From positions 1-39,306 of the forward strand of contig NZ_LIRJ01000144.1 in assembly GCF_001419745.1 (NCBI RefSeq): DNA of 39,306 nucleotides. The letters are read 5' to 3'. Under the pieces are notes generated by a model. That model saw nothing but the letters and a program-made list of their open reading frames with translations. It did not search any database and had not been told where the DNA came from. Shown here piece after piece: positions 8,078-15,267 of the stretch (position 1 is the first letter of the stretch; the number at the start of each line of letters is the position of its first letter). The stretch comes from Streptomyces silaceus (GTDB taxonomy: Bacteria; Actinomycetota; Actinomycetes; Streptomycetales; Streptomycetaceae). Position numbers and translations under genes: made by a program.

Positions 8078-8278
8078 ATGGGGGCATTTGATGCATCGTC
8101 ACGAGCGGTGCCCGCGCAGCATGCCGCAAACGCGATGCCGGACGCGTACAACCCTGACGGGGGGAAGCGTGTCCAACAGGCGTGGCAGAGGTACTCGACT
8201 TCACAGCGGTACAGGCGAGAGGCGCGGCGGCACTGCGCCCTGTTCGCCGTCCCCGCGCGACCGGTGGCATGCCGGTGA
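8078..8278 (+). CDS. Possible upstream open reading frame overlapping the sigma gene
   Basis: A 66-residue frame starting MGAFDASSRAVPAQHAANAMP has an AGGGGAAG ribosome binding site 11 bases before its ATG. It overlaps the sigma factor gene out of frame. Its TGA at 8276-8278 falls beside an in-frame ATG (8269) at sigma codon 30. This could be a regulatory leader peptide that couples translation, or a chance frame. The product has no recognisable domain, and GC-rich DNA readily yields such frames. Confidence 0.25.
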   Translation: MGAFDASSRAVPAQHAANAMPDAYNPDGGKRVQQAWQRYSTSQRYRREARRHCALFAVPARPVACR

Positions 8279-8844
8279 TCGCGCCCATGCCGGCGGCGCG
8301 GCCCGCCCGCATTCCGTCGCAGCGCGAGGGCGCTGACGACACGATGACCGCGGGCACCACAGTCGACCATCTGACCGAGACCTACCGCGCCCACTACCGG
8401 TCGCTGCTCGGCCTCGCCGCGCTGCTGCTGGACGACACGGCGTCCTGCGAGGACGTCGTGCAGGAGGCGTTCATCAGGGTGCACTCGGCGCGCAAGCGGG
8501 TGCGGGACCCGGAGAAGACGCTCGCGTATCTGCGTCAGACCGTGGTCAACCTCTCGCGGTCCGCGCTGCGCCGGCGCATCCTCGGGCTGAAGCTGCTCTC
8601 CAAGCCGATGCCCGACATGGCGAGCGCGGAGGAGGGGGCGTACGACCAGCTGGAGCGCGACGAGCTGATCAAGGCGATGCGCGGCCTCCAGCGGCGCCAG
8701 CGCGAGGTCCTCGTGCTGCGCTACTTCGCCGACATGACCGAGGCGCAGGTCGCCGAGACCCTGGGGATATCGCTGGGCTCGGTGAAGGCGTACGGCTCAC
8801 GTGGCATCGCGGCCCTCAGGGTCGCCATGGAGGCGCCGGCATGA
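8182..8844 (+). CDS. SigE-like ECF RNA polymerase sigma factor
   Basis: A 220-residue group 4 sigma factor. Region 2 lies at about residues 65-130 (YRAHYRSLLGLAALLLDDTASCEDVVQEAFIRVHSA...YLRQTVVNLSRSALRRR). Region 4 lies at about 160-215 (MRGLQRRQREVLVLRYFADMTEAQVAETLGISLGSVKAYGSRGIAALR). It belongs to the actinobacterial SigE-like ECF group. An N-terminal extension of about 55 residues precedes region 2. The GTG at 8182 has a poor ribosome binding site, and ATG codons 30 or 54 are alternatives. The stop overlaps the next gene (ATGA), which encodes a membrane protein and is the likely partner or anti-sigma candidate. A possible ECF promoter upstream suggests autoregulation. Confidence 0.9.
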   Translation: MAEVLDFTAVQARGAAALRPVRRPRATGGMPVIAPMPAARPARIPSQREGADDTMTAGTTVDHLTETYRAHYRSLLGLAALLLDDTASCEDVVQEAFIRVHSARKRVRDPEKTLAYLRQTVVNLSRSALRRRILGLKLLSKPMPDMASAEEGAYDQLERDELIKAMRGLQRRQREVLVLRYFADMTEAQVAETLGISLGSVKAYGSRGIAALRVAMEAPA

Positions 8845-10199
8845 GTGAGCGCGAGCGGGACGAGCAGGAAAACGAACGGCATGGCGGGAACGGAAACGTG
8901 AATCACGGCCCTGGCTCTGAGGGCGACCTCGGCCCGGACGACGACCTCCGCCCGGACGGCGGGCGGGCGGCCCGTGACGAGGGCGGGTCCGGCGACGCGG
9001 GGGGCTCGGGGCCTCCTGAGGGCTCCGGTTCCTCCGGGGCGTCCAAGGGCTCCGGCTCTTCCGGGGCCTCCGGTGGTCCGCCCGGGCTCGACGCCCTGCG
9101 GGGCGAGCTCGGGCTCGGCGCGGCCGGCTCGTCCAAGGCCTCCGGTGTCTCCAAGGCATCCAAGGCCGGCAAGGCGTCCAAGGCCTCCGGTTCCTCCGGG
9201 GACTCCGACGGTGAGTTCGGGTCCGACGAGCTCGCGCTGCGGCGGATGATGCGGCAGGCCGTGCAGGAGATCGAGCCGAGCGAGCGCTCCCTCGACCACC
9301 TGCGGCAGGCCGTCCCCGCCCGCCGCGCCCGCAAGCGCCAGGCCGTCGTCGGCCTCGCCGCCGCGGCACTCCTCATCGGCACCGCCGTCCCCGCCCTGGT
9401 GCACGTCACCAACTCCCGCGGCGACTCGAACGACCGGCCCTCGATCGCCGGCAACAGTCAGGAGTCACAGGGCGGGTCCACCCAGGGCAAGGGCCCGGAC
9501 GGCGGCGAGAAGGATCCCGGTGCCCGGCCCGACAAGCCCAAGGACAAGGACAAGAAGGACAAGAAGGACAAGCGCGAGGGCAAGGAGAAGGGCGGCACGG
9601 GCGGCGGCGGCACGGGCTCGCCCGACCCCGCCACCTCCGAGGCCGCCACCACGCCCGTCTGCGACGCCGCCCAGCTCGGCGCCACGGGCACCACGAACGC
9701 GGCGGAGGCCGACGGCAAGGTCTACGGCACCTTCCGCGTCTCCAACGTCTCCGACAGCGGCTGCACCATCGAGGCCGCGGGCTCCGTCGGCGCGGCGGCG
9801 CAGGGCGCGGCCGACCCCGCGAAGATCGCCGTGGTCGACCACACGCCGGGCGACGTCGCGAGCGGCCTGCCCGACCCCGCCCAGGAGACCACCCCGCTGG
9901 TGCTGCAGCCCGGTGCCGCGTACGAGGTGCGGTTCGCCTGGGTGCCGGGTGACAGCTGTCCCACGGAGGGCGGCGACCCCTCGCCCAACCCGACGCCCTC
10001 CGAGGGCGGCGGCGGTGTCGACGGCGGTACGCCCGACGGGGGCGTGGAGCCCCAGCTGGAGCGCGAGGACGGCGGCGTGGCCGAGGGCAGCGTCGTGGTG
10101 TCCCTGACCGCCGCGGCGGGCGCGCCGTCGGCGGGGGCGACGATCACCAACGCGTGCGCGGGGACGGTGTACCGGACCGGGGTCCTGCCGGCTTCGTGA
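8841..10199 (+). CDS. Sigma-factor-coupled single-pass membrane protein with low-complexity arms
   Basis: A 452-residue protein whose start overlaps the sigma factor stop. The N-terminal 120 residues are Gly/Ser/Asp-rich with repeated SSGAS and SKAS units. Residues about 128-165 form a helical cytosolic segment (LALRRMMRQAVQEIEPSERSLDHLRQAV). One membrane helix (about 167-189) follows a basic stretch, placing the rest outside. The exterior part has a Lys/Asp-rich linker (KDKDKKDKKDKREGKEKG) and a C-terminal domain (about 272-452) with conserved Cys residues, somewhat like DUF4232. Topology and coupling suggest it senses envelope conditions and controls the sigma factor. No zinc anti-sigma motif (HxxxCxxC) is present, so the mechanism is unknown. 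Confidence 0.75.
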   Translation: MSERERDEQENERHGGNGNVNHGPGSEGDLGPDDDLRPDGGRAARDEGGSGDAGGSGPPEGSGSSGASKGSGSSGASGGPPGLDALRGELGLGAAGSSKASGVSKASKAGKASKASGSSGDSDGEFGSDELALRRMMRQAVQEIEPSERSLDHLRQAVPARRARKRQAVVGLAAAALLIGTAVPALVHVTNSRGDSNDRPSIAGNSQESQGGSTQGKGPDGGEKDPGARPDKPKDKDKKDKKDKREGKEKGGTGGGGTGSPDPATSEAATTPVCDAAQLGATGTTNAAEADGKVYGTFRVSNVSDSGCTIEAAGSVGAAAQGAADPAKIAVVDHTPGDVASGLPDPAQETTPLVLQPGAAYEVRFAWVPGDSCPTEGGDPSPNPTPSEGGGGVDGGTPDGGVEPQLEREDGGVAEGSVVVSLTAAAGAPSAGATITNACAGTVYRTGVLPAS

Positions 10200-10254
10200 G
10201 GATGTGGGGCCGTGGGCTTCGGCTTCGGCTTCGGCTTCGGCTCGTGAGGATGTG
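10194..10254 (+). repeat. Stop-codon-spanning direct repeat and GGCTTC tandem repeat
   Basis: TCGTGAGGATGTG at 10194-10206 contains the stop codon of the upstream gene and recurs exactly at 10242-10254. Between the copies, GGCTTC is repeated four times in tandem (10215-10238). This looks like slippage or local duplication at the 3' end of the gene. Confidence 0.7.
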
Positions 10255-10257
10255 AGT

Positions 10258-10298
10258 GAGGCGCCGTCCGCTCCCGTGAAGGGGGTGGGCGGCGCCTC
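10258..10298. terminator. Bidirectional terminator between convergent genes
   Basis: GAGGCGCCG (10258-10266) pairs perfectly with CGGCGCCTC (10290-10298). It lies between the plus-strand membrane protein gene and the minus-strand SURF1 gene and could serve both. Just downstream, three 9-base units CCGGGG(C/T)G(T/G) run at 10306-10332. Confidence 0.65.
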
Positions 10299-10334
10299 TC
10301 GCGTACCGGGGCGTCCGGGGTGTCCGGGGCGGTC

Positions 10335-11219
10335 TCAGGCCTTCTGCGCGGCGGCTTCCGAGGTGCCGGCGGACGTGGCGGCCCCACCGGACTCAGAGGT
10401 CTTGGCGGACTCTGCCGTCGCCTCCGGGAGCAGCCCCAGGTGGGCGTCACGGGCGATCTCCGCCTCGCGGCGGAACAGCCGGAACCACATGAAGAGCACG
10501 AAGCCCGCGAAGACGAACCACTCGCCGGTGTAGCCGAGGTTCTGGAAGGCCTTCAGGTCGAGGCCGGTGTTGTTCGGCGCGGTCGCCGGGACCGCCTTCA
10601 TCCCCGAGTCGCCCTTGTCGAGGGTGATCCACGCGTCGTACAGGTCGTCGCGCACGAGGTTCACCAGGGACGCCGTGCTGATCGCGCCCAGCTGGCCCTT
10701 CGGCAGGCCGCCGACGGCGCTCACCCCGTTCGAACCGGGGCTCTCCGGGGCCTGGAGGGCGCCCGTCACCGTGACCTCGCCCCGGGGCGCGGCCGGGGCT
10801 TCGGCGGCGTCCGCCGTGCCGGGGAGCCAGCCGCGGACCACGGGCAGCGAGCGGCCGTCGTCCGTACGCAGCAGCGTCAGGACGTAGAAGCCGTTCTTGT
10901 CGTCCAGCTTCCGGTCCGGGACGAGGAACTGCGTGCCGTAGCGGCCGGTGGCCGTGGCCTGCTCGCCGGAGGTCTCCTTGTCGACGGGCAGCAGGGAGTC
11001 GAGCGGACGGCCCTTCGCCGCGCGGCTCGGCTCGCTCTGGGCCTTGGCCTGCTCCTTCGCGGACTCGTGGTCCTGCACACGGTCCTCGAAGCGGCCGAGC
11101 TGCCAGGACCCCATGAAGACGCAGAAGGGGATGGCCAGCACGACGAAGACGTTGATCCCCCACCAGCGTGGCGTCAGCAGAAACCGGTACACGCCCTCCA
11201 CGGTACGGGGGCGTTGCAC
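10335..11219 (-). CDS. SURF1 family cytochrome oxidase biogenesis protein
   Basis: SURF1 proteins help assemble the haem-copper cytochrome c oxidase in the membrane. The 294-residue frame has the family layout: a first membrane helix (about 20-38) ending in the hallmark GSWQLGRF (37-44), a large exterior domain (TATGRYGTQFLVPDRKLDDKNGFYVLTLL...VVRGWLPG), and a second helix (about 231-248, WFVFAGFVLFMWFRLF). The tail is Ala/Ser/Thr-rich and probably disordered. The upstream GTG at 11219 gives nine extra residues. The GTG at 11192, starting with YRFLLTPRWW, matches family N-termini as I recall and has GGAGG directly before it, so the true start may be there. It converges with the sigma-coupled gene. 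Confidence 0.9.
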   Translation of the reverse strand: MQRPRTVEGVYRFLLTPRWWGINVFVVLAIPFCVFMGSWQLGRFEDRVQDHESAKEQAKAQSEPSRAAKGRPLDSLLPVDKETSGEQATATGRYGTQFLVPDRKLDDKNGFYVLTLLRTDDGRSLPVVRGWLPGTADAAEAPAAPRGEVTVTGALQAPESPGSNGVSAVGGLPKGQLGAISTASLVNLVRDDLYDAWITLDKGDSGMKAVPATAPNNTGLDLKAFQNLGYTGEWFVFAGFVLFMWFRLFRREAEIARDAHLGLLPEATAESAKTSESGGAATSAGTSEAAAQKA

Positions 11220-11306
11220 TGGGCTTGGGCGTGGGGTGTGTACTCGGCGCCTTGCGCTGCGCGCGGCTTGGGCGGTGATGCGTCTTCTGCGGGCCCGCTG
11301 TGGCTT

Positions 11307-11340
11307 GGCGCGCAGTTCCCCGCGCCCCTGACGGGGCGCC
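11307..11340. repeat. Common Streptomyces intergenic palindromic repeat
   Basis: The stretch GGCGCGCAGTTCCCCGCGCC and the following ...CCTGACGGGGCGCC form a short element with a GCGCCCC/GGGGCGC hairpin. I know this sequence as one dispersed in many copies between Streptomyces genes, often downstream of stops. It may act as a terminator or be a relic mobile repeat. Confidence 0.55.
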
Positions 11341-11345
11341 CCGAC

Positions 11346-11380
11346 GGGGGCGGGGGAACCGGCAAGGTTCCCGCGCCCCC
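11346..11380 (-). terminator. Strong terminator after the S9 peptidase gene
   Basis: A 15-base arm (11346-11360) pairs at 14 of 15 positions with 11366-11380 around a GGCAA loop. It lies eight bases beyond the minus-strand stop of the peptidase gene. This is the strongest hairpin in this intergenic region. Confidence 0.65.
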
Positions 11381-11387
11381 GTTCCGT

Positions 11388-13232
11388 TCAGCTCGCCGCA
11401 GGCGGTAGGTGGCGGGATGCGAAGTCGAGTTCCAGGGCCACCTGCTTGATGCGTTCGTCCACCACCAGGGAGCCGTGGCCCGCGTCGTAGCGGTAGACCT
11501 CGTGGACCGCGCCGCGGGCGGCCAGGCGGTTCACGTAGTTGTCGATCTGGCGGATGGGGCAGCGCGGGTCGTTCACCCCGGCGGAGATGTAGACCGGGGC
11601 CTTCACCTCGTCCACGTACGTCAGCGGGGACGAGGCCGTGAAGCGCTCGGGGACGTCCTCGGGGGCGCCCCCGAAGAGCGTGCGGTCCATGGCCTTCAGG
11701 GCCTCCATCTCGTCGTGGTACGCCGTCACGTAGTCCGCGACGGGCACCGCCGCCAGGCCCAGCGCCCAGTCCTGGGGGCGGGTGCCGAGACCGAGGAGCG
11801 TGAGATAGCCGCCCCAGGAACCGCCCGCGAGGATCAGGCGGTCCGGGTCGGCGAGGCCCGAGGACACCGCCCACTCCCGCACCGCCGTGATGTCCTCCAG
11901 CTCGATCAGGCCGACGCGGTGCTTGAGGGCGTCCGTCCACGCACGGCCGTACCCCGTCGAACCCCGGTAGTTGACCCGGACCACCGCGTACCCGTGGTCG
12001 ACCCAGGCCGCCGGGCCCGCCGCGAAGGAGTCGCTGTCGTGCCAGGTCGGCCCGCCGTGCACCTCGAAGACGGTGGGCAGGGGGCCCGACGCGCCCTCGG
12101 GACGCTGGACGAGGGCGTGGATGCGGCCACCGGGGCCCTCCACCCACACGTCCTCCACGGGGACGGACCGCGGCGCCTTCATGCCGGGCGGGTCCAGGAC
12201 GACGCCGCCCGCCGTCGAGCGCACCACCGGCGGCTCGGCGGCCGACGACCACATGTACTCCACGGTGCCGTCGGGCCGGGCCGTCGCGCCCGACACCGAG
12301 CCCGCGGGCGTCTCGATGCGCACCAGCTCGCGCGAGGCGAGGTCGTAGCGGAACAGCTCCTCCCGGGCCTCGAAGCCGTGCGCGATCAGCAGCGCGGAGC
12401 CGTCCGGATACCACTCGGCGCTCACGTCGCCCGGCAGCCCGAGCACGAGGTCGCTCTCCTCGCCCGACGCCACGTCCCACACCATCGGCTCCCAGCGCCC
12501 GCGCCGCTGGTGCCCGACCAGCAGGCGCGCGTCCCCGTCGACCGGGGCGAAGCCGAGGACCTCGACGCCCAGGTCGGCCGTGCCGCCCTTGCTGTCGTCC
12601 AGCTCGGCGACGGGGGAGCCGTCCAGGCGGACGACGCGGATCGCGGAGTGCATCGCGTCGCCGTGCTCGGTGTGCTCGACGGCGATCAGGGAGCCGTCGT
12701 GCGACAGGTCGCCCACGCCCGCCGACTCCCTGTGCCGGTAGATCTCCACGGGCTCCTCGGCGCCGGGGCGCACCACGTGGATCGTCGAGCCGTCCTCGTC
12801 CGTGGAGCGGCCCACGACCGCCGTCGCGCCGTCCCTGCCGAGGGCCAGGCCCGCGGGGTACGAGGCCGCGAGGCCCGGCACCGCCGGCTCGTCCGCGCCG
12901 CCCTCGAAGGGCTGGCGCAGCCAGGTGCCGAACTCGTCGCCGTCGGTGTCGCTGAACCACCAGATCCACGCGCCGTCGGGCGAGAGCACGCCGTCCGTCG
13001 TGCCGTTCGGCCGGTCGGTCACCTGGCGCTGGGCGCCGGTGGTCCTGTCCCAGGCGTACAACTCATACGTCCCCGTCGCGTTCGACACGAACAGGGAGCG
13101 CTGCGGGGCGTCCTCCGCCCAGTCCGGCAGCGACACCCGCGGCGCCCTGAACCGCTTCTCCCAGTCCGGCGCGGACTCCGCCCGCGCGACGCCCGACGCC
13201 TGTGTGGCCTTCTCTGCACCCGTCTCGCTCAT
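11388..13232 (-). CDS. S9 family prolyl oligopeptidase-type serine peptidase
   Basis: A 614-residue protein with an N-terminal beta-propeller (repeated SPDG-W and YPDGS-type blades, residues about 40-360) and a C-terminal alpha/beta-hydrolase domain (about 365-610). The catalytic triad is visible: Ser472 in AGGSWGGY, Asp555 in GVNDPRCP and His586 in AGHGS. The HGGPTWHDSDSF segment is the oxyanion region. Family members cleave short peptides or act as acylaminoacyl-peptidases; the substrate here is unknown. No signal peptide is evident, so it is probably cytosolic. I chose the ATG at 13232 because a longer frame to 13340 would run into the divergent methyltransferase start at 13303. Confidence 0.93.
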   Translation of the reverse strand: MSETGAEKATQASGVARAESAPDWEKRFRAPRVSLPDWAEDAPQRSLFVSNATGTYELYAWDRTTGAQRQVTDRPNGTTDGVLSPDGAWIWWFSDTDGDEFGTWLRQPFEGGADEPAVPGLAASYPAGLALGRDGATAVVGRSTDEDGSTIHVVRPGAEEPVEIYRHRESAGVGDLSHDGSLIAVEHTEHGDAMHSAIRVVRLDGSPVAELDDSKGGTADLGVEVLGFAPVDGDARLLVGHQRRGRWEPMVWDVASGEESDLVLGLPGDVSAEWYPDGSALLIAHGFEAREELFRYDLASRELVRIETPAGSVSGATARPDGTVEYMWSSAAEPPVVRSTAGGVVLDPPGMKAPRSVPVEDVWVEGPGGRIHALVQRPEGASGPLPTVFEVHGGPTWHDSDSFAAGPAAWVDHGYAVVRVNYRGSTGYGRAWTDALKHRVGLIELEDITAVREWAVSSGLADPDRLILAGGSWGGYLTLLGLGTRPQDWALGLAAVPVADYVTAYHDEMEALKAMDRTLFGGAPEDVPERFTASSPLTYVDEVKAPVYISAGVNDPRCPIRQIDNYVNRLAARGAVHEVYRYDAGHGSLVVDERIKQVALELDFASRHLPPAAS

Positions 13233-13284
13233 GCCCCCATAGTGCCCGGCACCGACGACAATCCGCTGGCGAGGTTCCCCAGCC

Positions 13285-13293
13285 TGTGGATAA
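13285..13293. promoter_or_regulatory. Isolated DnaA-box-like nonamer
   Basis: TGTGGATAA is the exact complement of TTATCCACA, the classical DnaA box. It lies between the divergent peptidase and methyltransferase starts, ten bases before the latter's ATG. A single 9-mer can occur by chance. Confidence 0.25.
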
Positions 13294-13302
13294 CTTTCGA
13301 CC

Positions 13303-14127
13303 ATGTACTCCGCGACGCCCGCCGACTGGCGCGAGACCAACCGGAAGCGCTGGGACGAGCGCGTCCCGCTGCACCTCGCCAGCGACTACTACGACCTGGA
13401 CGCCTTCCGCTCCGGCAAGGACGCCCTGCGTGACTTCGAGGTCGCCGAGGTCGGCGACGTACGCGGAAAGTCCCTGCTGCACCTCCAGTGCCACATCGGC
13501 CTGGACACCCTGTCCTGGGCGCGGCGCGGGGCCTCCCGCGTCGTCGGGCTCGACTTCTCCGAGCCCGCCGTCGAGGCGGCCCAGGAGATCGCCGCCGGGC
13601 TCGGCCTCACCCCGGAGCAGGCCACCTTCGTCGCCGCCGACGTGTACGACGCGGCGCAGGCGGTCCCCGACTCCTCGTACGACATCGTCTACACCGGCGT
13701 GGGCGCGCTCGGCTGGCTGCCCGACATCCAGCGCTGGGCCGAGACCGCCGCCTCGCTCGTCGCGCCCGGCGGCTTCCTCTACCTCGCCGAGTTCCATCCG
13801 CTCACCGACGTCCTGGACGACGCCACGGGCTCGCGGATCGAGCACGACTACTTCGCGCGCGACGCCTGGATCGACGACGCCCCCGGCGGATACGCGGACA
13901 CCACCACCCCCACCGTCCACAACCGCACCGTCGAGTGGCAGCACCCCATCGGCGACGTCGTCTCCGCGCTCGCCGCCGCGGGCCTGCGCATCGACTTCCT
14001 GCGCGAGCACGACAAGACCCTCTTCGCCCGCTTCGGCGCGCTCGAACTCCGCGACGGCACGTACCGGTTCCCCGCCGACCGCCCGCGCATCCCGCTCATG
14101 TACTCGCTGCGGGCGAGCCGCGTCTGA
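13303..14127 (+). CDS. Class I SAM-dependent methyltransferase
   Basis: A 274-residue protein with the Methyltransf_11/25 type fold. Motif I is SLLHLQCHIGLDTLSWARRGA (residues about 57-77), with the Cys-His variant of the usual glycine-rich loop. The next acidic strand (VVGLDFSEPAVEAA) would bind the SAM ribose, and YDIVYTGVGALGWLPDIQRWAE and LVAPGGFLYLAEFHPLTD are the later motifs. Substrate is unknown; the C-terminal half with WQHPIGDVVSALAAAGLRIDFL is typical of small-molecule methyltransferases. The ATG at 13303 lacks a good ribosome binding site and may be read from a near-leaderless transcript. Confidence 0.88.
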   Translation: MYSATPADWRETNRKRWDERVPLHLASDYYDLDAFRSGKDALRDFEVAEVGDVRGKSLLHLQCHIGLDTLSWARRGASRVVGLDFSEPAVEAAQEIAAGLGLTPEQATFVAADVYDAAQAVPDSSYDIVYTGVGALGWLPDIQRWAETAASLVAPGGFLYLAEFHPLTDVLDDATGSRIEHDYFARDAWIDDAPGGYADTTTPTVHNRTVEWQHPIGDVVSALAAAGLRIDFLREHDKTLFARFGALELRDGTYRFPADRPRIPLMYSLRASRV

Positions 14128-14204
14128 GCCCTCTCCGGATGCCGATCCGCGAGGGGCGGGGGACAGTGGTGGGGTCCGCTCCGACGCGAGGAGGAGAGCC
14201 CGTC

Positions 14205-14363
14205 ATGGCCAAGTCCCACGATCCGCGAGAGCAGTCCCAGCAGGCCAGGAACGCCGCCGCCGAGGCCCGCGCCAAGCAGGCCAAACGGCCCGTGGAGTCG
14301 ATCTCCGCGAAGACGCGCGGCATGCAGCAGAAGGCGCAGGCCCGACGGCAGGGCAACCGCTGA
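14205..14363 (+). CDS. Small basic hydrophilic protein
   Basis: A 52-residue protein starting MAKSHDPREQSQQARNAAAE, rich in Lys, Arg, Gln and Ala and without hydrophobic stretches. The ribosome binding site GAGGAG (14191-14196) lies eight bases before the ATG at 14205, which supports a real gene. Similar short, highly charged, probably disordered proteins are common in streptomycetes, but I cannot assign a family or function. It follows the methyltransferase by 77 bases in the same direction and may be co-transcribed. Confidence 0.6.
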   Translation: MAKSHDPREQSQQARNAAAEARAKQAKRPVESISAKTRGMQQKAQARRQGNR

Positions 14364-14455
14364 GCCCTGCCGAGTCCCCCGCCGGCCCTGCTGAACCCCG
14401 CGGCGCGGGCGTCACAGGGCACGACGGCGTCACATGAGCCGCGTCCGCGTCCGCG

Positions 14456-14989
14456 TCACGGCAGCGGGGACGGCGGGCGCAGCCAGCCCTCGCGGTTCTC
14501 GGCGAGGTCGCCCAGCTTCTGCCAGTCCCAGGCCCGCAGCACCGCCCGCGCCTGGTCGTCGTCCCGCCCGATGACGGCGACGACGACGTCGGAGGTGTGC
14601 CGGGTGAGGAGCAGCGTCCGCAGCCGTGTGGCGACGCCCTTCCTGCGCTCGGCGGGCACCACCATGAGCTCCTTCAGCAGGAACACCTGCCCCGACGCGG
14701 TCTGTTCCTCGACCTCCTTGGGCAGGATGCCGCGGAACCCCTCCCACCACTCGCCGGTGCGCGCGGCGCGGTAGCCGTAGAGGCAGCCGGCCAGAGCGGG
14801 CGAGTCCGCGACGACCATGTCGAAGTCGGGCTGCTGCACGTCGCGTTCGAAACGATCCAGAAACCCCTGCCGGTCGTGGTACTCGGCGCCGGACAGGCGC
14901 CGATAGGCCTCTACGTAGAGGTCCGCGACGGCCTCACGCTGCTGCTCGGCCTGCCAACGGCTCAGCCGCCGCAAGAACACCCCTGTCAT
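14456..14989 (-). CDS. GNAT family N-acetyltransferase
   Basis: A 177-residue protein of the GNAT superfamily, which moves an acetyl group from acetyl-CoA to an amine. The acetyl-CoA binding motif A is seen as FLLKELMVVPAERRKGVATRLRTLLL (residues about 105-130), with RRKGVA as the pyrophosphate loop. The preceding strand and ACLYGYRAARTGEWW fit the central sheet. The ATG at 14989 has GGGAG seven bases upstream; a longer frame to 15064 has no such site. The substrate is unknown. The gene lies convergent with the small basic protein gene. Confidence 0.8.
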   Translation of the reverse strand: MTGVFLRRLSRWQAEQQREAVADLYVEAYRRLSGAEYHDRQGFLDRFERDVQQPDFDMVVADSPALAGCLYGYRAARTGEWWEGFRGILPKEVEEQTASGQVFLLKELMVVPAERRKGVATRLRTLLLTRHTSDVVVAVIGRDDDQARAVLRAWDWQKLGDLAENREGWLRPPSPLP

Positions 14990-15267
14990 CTGTGTCTCCC
15001 GCCCCGCCCCACTGAGGACGACTCCCCACCGAGGACGACTCCCCGCACATCCTGGACTCCGCATGGTGGCAGCACCGACCTGTGAGCGGAACGGGGCGTC
15101 GGAGGGCGGCCGGGGTACGGCGGCCCGGTGGGGACCCCCGGCGCGTTGTCGGCCCGCGTCGGGGCTCCGTGGTGAATCGATGACGGCCGGATCGGAGACA
15201 GCGCTCCCGCGTCTCTGAGAAGGTGGTGGTCCGATTGCTTCCGCTTTGAGGTGAAAGGATCGCCGTC

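Noticed and set aside
10447..13340. Very long minus-strand frames across the SURF1 and peptidase genes
   Set aside because: They are alternative frames of real genes, rich in Arg/Gly/Pro, a normal by-product of high third-position GC.
13233..13340. N-terminal extension of the S9 peptidase
   Set aside because: It would overlap the divergent methyltransferase start, and the family-like sequence begins after the ATG at 13232.
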